Shown here: in pieces, positions 26,201 through 35,200 of the stretch
Layout of the letters: the number at the start of each line of letters is the position of its first letter
Numbering within the stretch: position 1 is the stretch's first letter
Source of the DNA: Hippopus hippopus
Taxonomy: Eukaryota > Mollusca > Bivalvia > Cardiida > Cardiidae
Assembly (NCBI GenBank): GCA_946811185.2
Contig: OX328109.1
Span: 868,001 to 932,000, forward strand
Direction: 5' to 3'
Length of the DNA: 64,000 bases
The notes under the pieces: generated by a model
Databases searched by the model: none
What the model saw: the letters and a program-made list of their open reading frames with translations, nothing else
Told to the model about the DNA's origin: nothing
Translations under genes and position numbers: made by a program

Positions 26201-29200
26201 ATACCTCTTGCGATCCACACACTATACATCTATTGTCTGCCACTTCTTCTGGAGTTTGACAGTACCGACACACTGGACAGCTGAATAAGGACATAGGAAA
26301 GTTTTAAGATAGTATTTACATAACTACCCGCAGACAGTCTTTTATGTTTTGAAACAAAGCACTTTTGAAAACAAAGTAGTTAAGGAGAGTTTACCTATAA
26401 TAAGAAATTTATCCATGTGCAACAAGCTTTCGCAGTTCATTTAAATGTGAACCCTTTACCACACAATTATGAGTCTTAGTGACCCCTGAGTTGCAGGTTC
26501 TTCAAAAGATTGTAGGAAAAGGATTGATTGATTGAACGGTGTTTTATGCTATTTTCATAATTTTGTTAGTTATATCAGTGCAACAACACACATATTCATG
26601 TATGTCCTTGATTTCACCAGTATCAAGCTACAACCAGTCAATGCATCTATCAATGCTCTCTTAATGTTGCTTTTTTCAGTACTTCCCACAATATTCCTTC
26701 CAAGCCACTGGCCGCTTTCCCACATAACCATCATCAAAAAATGATAAGCAATGGGAGAAGAATGAATTCTGTCACAATGACTATCTTAAATCCTCAGAAA
26801 TAAATAGTCAAGCTTGTAATGTGAACTAGCTACCATCTGGTCTAAAGTACTGTATTCTACCAACAGTGCTATTAGGGCTCGGCTGATACATTTTAATCAT
26901 CAATATTCTACAGATCTGCTTTCAAAGTCTTCTGTCCCAAAGTTGTTTTCAACCATGTGTTACCCCTTTACCACACAATCCCGAGTTTAAACAACCCTGA
27001 GCCGAGTGACGAGGCTTTTGAAAATGTTGTAGGAAATGGAGAAGATGCTGGTAACTTAGTCTGTCATCTGCAACTGTTTTGAATTTGGATGATTCTAAAT
27101 ATTTGTCCTTTGTAAGAAGATTTATGGTGCACTAGGATTTGTTTTGCACGTCTTTTTAGAAAATTTTATCAAAGATGGCTGATCTTTTCCAAATTGCAAA
27201 CATTTGCAAAGCAACAAATTAAAAGTTTTACTCAAAACTTTACCACACAATCCCAAGTTTTAACAACTTTCTTTATTAAGGGAAGACATTGTGGGAAAAG
27301 GAGAAAATGCTGGTTACCAGCATTTTCTCCTTTTCCCACAATGTTTTCAAAAGCCTTCTCTTTCAGGGTCACTAAAGCTTGGGATTGTGTGGTAAAGAGT
27401 TAACAAAGAATGTAAGAGGGAACAATAAATAGAGAGTCTAACCTGGTATCTCCCCATTTGTCCAGACATTCCATGTGGAAAGCATGATTACAGAGAATTG
27501 TTAGTATTCCGTCCACCGACTCATCCTGTAATAAAGAAACACATGGTGCTATATTAGCAAAGTCTATCATTATTAACATGCATCCATGTTATCCGTCATA
27601 AGATTTATTTTTAGAAAATCAACATTATATGAATTTGTCATAATTTTGACCATTAGAATTTATCAGGGGGTTGATTTGGGAGTCTGCCCCATATAACATA
27701 ATTTAAACGATATGAATAAGTTGAAGTACTTGAAATTGAACTAGATGATATTATTTATGAAATCATTTTAGACTAATTTAACCCTTTTCCAAACAACAAA
27801 TTCTACATTCTCCTTTTCTCACATTGTTTTCCTCCCTTTCAGAGACAATTCCACAATTTGAGGCACGTGAAATTTGTCATCTGTAAAAGTTTTCAAAATT
27901 GTCCCTTGGAAAAGAATAAATCCTTATACTGATTAAAAAATCAAATGAAAAAATGAATTTAAAAATTCTCTTTGCCAGAAAAAAAATCTCACTGTATCTG
28001 AGAGAGTATATCCAAGATCAAACTGCAAGTTCAGCACAGTCTGATCTTGATCGACTTTGTCCACATAGCCAATTGTGTTGTGCCAAGTAGCGAAATGGCT
28101 AACAACTAAAACACAAAAAAAGCATTTTTGTTTATGACTGTTTTTATCAAAGAATAGTTCATATTAACAATTCTTACCGTCCTGATAAAATATCTTTAAA
28201 CTTGACTCATTATAATGTTCCTGCAAATTTGGGGATAGATTGATAGGTTACAACATCATTCATCGAGATTATAATGAAAGATAACTAGAACTTGTTTTTC
28301 TTCAAAAAAGCAGATGTCTCCCCCCTTTTTGGTGTCAGAAGGATTGATATGTCACCAAGGCAATTTATAACTGAAATAATGGTCATTTTCCTCTGCCGGT
28401 TTTTTGAGTTATAGAGCGGACACGAAATTGTACGTAAAATGAGTAAGGAAAATAATCAAAGGGAAATAACTCGAAAAATATAGAAGCCAGAGTTATGGTT
28501 CTTGTGCATGACACTTCATCTCACGATTTGTGAAGGAAAATAATCAAAGGGAAATACTCGAAAAATATACAAGCTAGAGTTATGATTCTTGTGCATGACA
28601 CTTGGTCTCATGGTGCTTTACAAATGTGTTAAGTTTTATCAAAATATCTTAAAAGGTTTTCGAGTTATAGAGTGGACACGATTTGTGGAGGAAGCTAATC
28701 AAAGGGAAATAACTGAAAATATACAAGCCAGAGTTATGGTTCTTGTGCATGACACTTTGTCTCATGGTGCTTTACAAATGTGTGAAGTTTTATCAAAATA
28801 TCTTAAAAGGTTTTCGAGTTATAGAGTGGACACGATTTGTGAAGGAAAAAAAATCAAAGGGAAATAACTCGAAAAATATACAAGCCAGAGTTATAGTTCT
28901 TGTGCATGACACTTCGTCTCATAGTGCTTTACAAATGTGTTAAGTTTTATCAAAATATCTTAAAAAGGTTTTTTTGAGTTTTTGAGCAGCCACGATTTGT
29001 GAAGGAAAAAAAATCAAAGGGAAATAACTCGAAAAATATACAAGCCAGAGTTATGGTTCTTATGCATGACACTTCATCTCATGATGCTTTACAAATGTGT
29101 GAAGTTTTATCAAAATACCTTAAAAGGTTTTTGAGTTATAGAGCAGACACGATTTGTGATGGACAGACAAACGGACGGACAGACGGACGGACAAACGCAC

Positions 29201-32200
29201 GGGGAAAAACAATATGTCTCCCGACCCTGACGGGAGGGAGACATAATTATAACCTTCACTGTCTTCAGTAAAAAAAGCTCTGATTTCAAATTATAACCTT
29301 CACTGTCTTCCGTAAAAAAAGCTCTGATTTCAACTTCACTCATGATACTTTTATTGTGATCCAAATAAAAGCAGCATGCACTGAAAAATACATCATATTT
29401 CAAAGGCTGAATTGAAAAAGAGACATTTGATAAAATCACAGTCTGCTGTTTTTCTCCCGATTTTGCCTACTTACTTAATCCATAAAGTTTTTAGTGAAGA
29501 TATACTCCGCTGGTATATAATTCAGACACTCATGTTCGTCATCAGTTTTTATGATATTCTGATGTTTAAAAAAATAGACACTAACCATTCTCTCTAGACA
29601 AACTGGACAATTTGGTAACTCTGTCATACCTGGCACAGGGAAAAATGCATTCTGAAATGAAAAAAAAAAAAAAAAAAAAAAAAAAAAAGCCAGGTTAGAT
29701 CAGTAAAACTGAGTTAACAAGAGAGCAAGAATAGCCCTTAATCATTCACTGGAGAACAACTTATGGCTGACAGTGTTGGATGAATTTTGACCGCAGGATA
29801 TTAATTTGATCATTGTTTCTTTGGCTTTCCTCTTATCTGATGGGGAAACTGATTTTATTAAAAAAAAAAGAGTGTGCTATTTTTTTTTCAACATTATGAT
29901 CAATGTTTGTTTTATGAGCAGTTGGTAAGTGATTACATGTATCTTGGTTTATAACATGCTCTGTATTCATTTGATCCGAACAGAGAACCAGTTCACATTT
30001 TTCTTTCTTGGATTCCCCACAAAATCTTAAATAAATCTAGCTGCAGCAGGATTTTCCAGTGCAACATGACGATTGTTTAGAACAAAACTTGAAAAAGTAT
30101 TAGCTTGTAAGTGTTCACAATGACATGTACAATTCAATTTAATCTGCATAATTGACTTTTGAAAATTTTTACTTACATTTTATGTTTAAAAATTCAGCTC
30201 ACATTAACAGTTTGAGTCACATTTTGCAAGCAATCATACAAGAATTTCAATCCAAGCAGGACAGAAAAAGTAGAAATAACTGTAAGAAAAGGAGACAATG
30301 CTCGTTACCAGTACTTCCTCCTTTTCCAAGAATGTTTTAAATTTCCTTTTCCCACACTGTTTTTTTTAAAAAGCCTTCTACTTTTGGGGCTGAGCCGCGG
30401 TAGCTCAGTCGATAGTATACAGGACTTGAGAACAGGGAGTTGCTGGTTCAATCCCCAATTCAGATTGATGATAGTCATTGCAACAGGATCCATTCCTCTC
30501 TCACCGCTGACCATTGTTTCAACTGTGGTTATGTGGGAAAGCAGCCAGTGGATTGGAAAGAATATTGTGTAGAGTACTGGTAAAAGCAAATCCAGGAAAA
30601 GTGCACTGGCTGCCACAATATAACTGAAATGATGCTGAAAACCATGTTAAACACCATACAATCAATCAATCAATTCTACCTCTGGGTCCTGTAAACACAA
30701 GACTGTTAAGTACATGGCTTATCATCAAGATTCATGGAAGGTTTCAAGTGAAGCTACTTTTCCTTACCTCAGATTCCTTCAACATTTCCACCCTTCCAAC
30801 ATAGACTAGATGACACACGTCAGATTCAATACTGTTATACGTTGTGTTGTTGTACGAACTGTAGTATTCATCTGCAAGTTTCTATAAAATAATACAAATG
30901 AACACAGAAAATCAGCCTCTTAAGTCTTTACCATACGACAAAATTTGGACAGAATCAAATTGAAAGCATTTGCAGACAACAAACGAAATGTTGCTTAAAT
31001 GGTGCTTCCTGTATTGGCTAGGGTAGAAAACATTGTGGGAAAAGGAGAAAATGCTGGTTACCAGCATTTTCTCCATTTCCAACAATGTTCTCAAAAGCCT
31101 TTTCTTTCAAGGTCCTTTTCAAGATTTAACCATTTACTGTACAATCCCAAGTCTTAACGACCCTGTAGAAGAGGACTTTAGAAAACAATGTAGGAAAAGG
31201 ATAAAATACAGGAAACCAGCATTTTCTCCTTTTCCCACAATATTTACTCTATCAAAGCCAATCTCCATAATTTGAGGCACCTTTAATTCATTGTCTGTAA
31301 AAGCTTTGGGATTGTACAAGACTAAAATATTGCTTTGTGGGAAAGGGTTTACCCCCACTAAATGACAAAATTTTTCACTTGGCTCATTTGACAGCATTTG
31401 CATTATACTATGCATTTGAAAGAGCAGTAATTATCATGGGAAAAGGAGAAAGTACTGATTACCAACACTTTCTCCTTTTCCCATACTATTTTTGAGAGCC
31501 TCCTTCCCCTGGTAAAAAGAGATACCAGGAAAGCATTAATAAGTACGCTGGAATCCACAATATAACAGAAAAAATTCTGAAACAGCATTAAAAACCATAC
31601 AGTATAATGGAAAAAATTCTGAAAACCGCATTGAATAACATTACAGTCAGTCAATCAACAAACATAAACAAAAGTCTATAAACCTGGTAGGATTATGTAA
31701 ATGGTAACATAGAGAATTACTTAAACCATTCAATAATTTATTCATTTAAATTCAAATGCTGTTGCTCCACGGACAAAAAACAGAACAAAGAAATGAGCCA
31801 TGCTCTGTGAAAAGGGGGTGTAATGCATCTACAAAAAGTATCAGGCTGGTCTGGTTCAAAACTTTTGGCTATTGGTCAATTTTCTGCATGTCAGCAGACA
31901 GTGTACCTCATGATTCAGTTGCATTAACTCTATCACACAATCCCGACTTTTAACAACCCTGAGAAAGAGGCCTTTGGAAAACATTGTGGGAAAAGGAGAA
32001 AATGCTGGTAACCAGCATTTTCTCCTTTTCCCACAATGTTTTCTACCCTTCCCAAACCAAATTTCAGTTTTTCAGTCACATTTATTTTGTCGTCTGCAAA
32101 TGCTTTTAGTTTGGACCAGTCTATAATTTTGTCATTTGGTAAAGAGTTAAACCCCTTTGCCAAAGCATGGCTAAAAAAGAAAAGAAAAATTTTTTTTCAA

Positions 32201-35200
32201 AAGAACAGAATAAAGAGTAAGAATGATAAAAAGATTTAACAAACCTGTGTTCTAAATTTAACCAATACCATATATTGATTGGGTGAACCGTCTCTAACGA
32301 TCCTCATGTATTGTATACCTCGTCTGAAAGATAAATGAATCATGCTCTGTGAAAAGGGGGTTTAAACCTTTATAGAATGGCATAAAGGAATTTACAGACA
32401 ACAATTCAAATGTTTTTCAAATGATAGTATTTGTCCTTGTAAAGATAGAAAACATTGTAGGAAACGGAAAAAATGCTGGTTAAAAGCAATTTCTTTTTTT
32501 CTCACGATGATTTTTAAGTGCCTGCTTTCTCAGGGTTATTAAAACTTGGGATTGTGTGGTACAGGGTTAAAGCATCTGTAAAAAGTATTGACCCACGTCA
32601 GCCTGGGCAATCCATGCAGGCTGACCTGAGTCAAAACTTTTTGCTATTGCTTAGTTTTTTATTTGTCATTTGAAATGCAATGTGGCTCTAGTCACCAACA
32701 TTTTCTCCTTTTCCCACAATGTTTTCAAAAGGCTTCTTTCTCTCAGGATTATGTGTTAAAGGGTTAATCTGTGGTTTTACTTACAAGCACGGTCCATTAA
32801 ATTTGAGTAGATCATGGATTGTGTATTTCGCTGGAACCGAGAGCATGCAGATCAACTCACTTCGGGCGGAGTCATCGGACAGATTTATCTGATGGCTGAA
32901 ACATAACAGATAAAAAAATCAAGACAGAACAATATTTTCCGCTAATACAGGTACACAGCATGACAAAACATAAAAGATAAAAGATACATCCTTACAGCTA
33001 GTCAGAAAAAACACTGTTTAAATTTGATAGACTGTAGAATGGTTCAGAATCCAGTCAGCTGCATAAACATAGATAAATTACCAATATAAATAGTCTAAGG
33101 GACAAATTTATATAAATCAAAATCCTCAATGTAAAACCAGAAACATCACAACAGTGATTTCTTTGATGGCCTTCAGAAAATGAAATGCATTTTCTATCTG
33201 CCATAACCCATGCAACCTTGCAACCATCAGGGACATTTGGCATAAAGATACAAGAATGAAAATAGTTTGATAAAATAAAGATGAAATGTGTAAAAAAAAC
33301 TAGCTGAAAATGACTATAGATGTATCGTTAAAATTTCAGACACTGCAATTTTTTTTTGCTGATATACACTGGGCATGATAGAATTTTTTTGGCAAGCAGA
33401 CAATTTGGCTTGGACAATTTAGCCAGTCAAAAATATATGTATTACGTAGGACAATTTGGCCAGACAAATATGATGGTTTGATAAAATGGAAATTGAACGC
33501 TTTTGGATTTAGTTGTGAACAATCTTCACATGACTGATAAACTTTTAACTCTTTATCACACAATCCTGAGTTTAAACAGCCCCGAGGAAACAGCCTTTTG
33601 AAAATAAATCTTAAAACTAGGTAAAAATTTGCCAAGTACCTCTATCTTTTTACTTTTTACCTGTTTTTAAGGTTAATTTTTCTGTCAGCTCCTAACTCTT
33701 AGACCTACTGTACAGTAAAAGATTGTCATCTTCACCATAATTCCCATACTTTTAAATGGTATGATTTGAACTTGAATGCATTTTAACAGTCGCACTGTTT
33801 ACTTTTGGCTGCTACTGGGCCTTTACAAAAATATCATCGAATCATTTCTTTTTCGTCCTCTTCTCACTGCTTATTTATTGATTTTTAGCCACCAAATGCA
33901 TTGCCAAATGCAGAGAAAAAAAAAGCCTGCAGTTTTGTTTGATTAAGTATTAACCCCTAGGCTGCTAAGCGTGAATCACTGACCTTTTGCGGACATTGTA
34001 GATCAAGATCAGACTGCACAGAAAGTGCAGTCTGATCTTGGTTTTACAATGTCCGATACAGAGATATTTTTCCCTAAAACATATATATTTGAAATAGTAA
34101 CAATTGGGGTTTTACTATCGGCTTAAAAGTTTCATTTCACTTATTTAGCCGGATAAGGGTTAACACAGGATAAGGGTTAACACAGTATTCTAAATAGCTC
34201 TCTTTAATTAAGTCTTCAAGAAACTTACCTGTCTTTGTAAATATGTAAAATTCCTTTCACTTTCTCTACACAAGGATTTCCGGAATAAAAATGCAGGGTC
34301 TCTGCAGAGAATTTAGGTGGTGGACTTTGGGATTTTGGTCGAACGATTGCATCAGAGTCTGTTGTTTGGTTCCCTTGATTTGTTCGTATCCCTCTCAGGG
34401 ATATAAAGGTCTCTTCCAAACTGGAGGGTTCTGCATTTACACTTTCTGTGTCTACAGCTGACATTGGACTTGGTCCTTTTTGTCCTTTTGTGTCAGCCTG
34501 GAGAAATTCGTCTATCTTCTCAAAGGAAAAATCTTGCAAGAAAAAGATGGAAAAAAACCCAACAGGTTATTCATGGTATTAATTTTTTTTCTCATCTACA
34601 AATTATTTATTGACCCTTTCACACAGTCCCCAGTTTTAACGACTTCCACAGAAAAAGACATTTGAAAACATTGTGGGAAAAGGAGAAAATGCTGGTAATC
34701 AGCATTTTCTCCTTTTCCCACAATTTTTTCTACCCTTCCAAAGACAAGTTTCATAATTTGTGCAACATTTATTATGTTCCCTGCAAATGCTGTCAATATC
34801 GACCAATCTAAAATTTTCTTCTGGTAAAGATATAAGCTTATGACACGTTCTTTATATGAACCTGAAGAAGCATGCTTTTGAAGGCAATGTGGGGAAGGGA
34901 GTAAATGCAAGTCACAAGCACTTTTCTCCTTATTCTGAAGGGGTTTACTCACACTAACAGGGCCATAAATATCCATGAATCAGTTTTACAAATGGACTGG
35001 GCAACCATAACACAAATTATCAAGCAGATAGTAAATCATGCCAATATTTCAATTTTTAAAATGTATATTTATGTATCAAACTACATTAATAATTTGAAGG
35101 AGTCCTAAATTTTGATATCTGGTAAAGAGTTATTCCCTTACCACACAATCTTGAGATTTCAAAACCCTGAAGAAGAAAGCTTTTGAAAACATATGGAAAA

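Noticed and set aside
30389..30466. tRNA gene candidate (also 24800, 52125, 55284, 63680)
   Set aside because: A and B boxes are present, but the cloverleaf stems do not close and SINE bodies follow.
31990..32040. Hairpins read as terminators or a CRISPR-like array
   Set aside because: Repeated palindromes at irregular spacing, TTAA-bounded and in introns of animal genes; they are MITEs.
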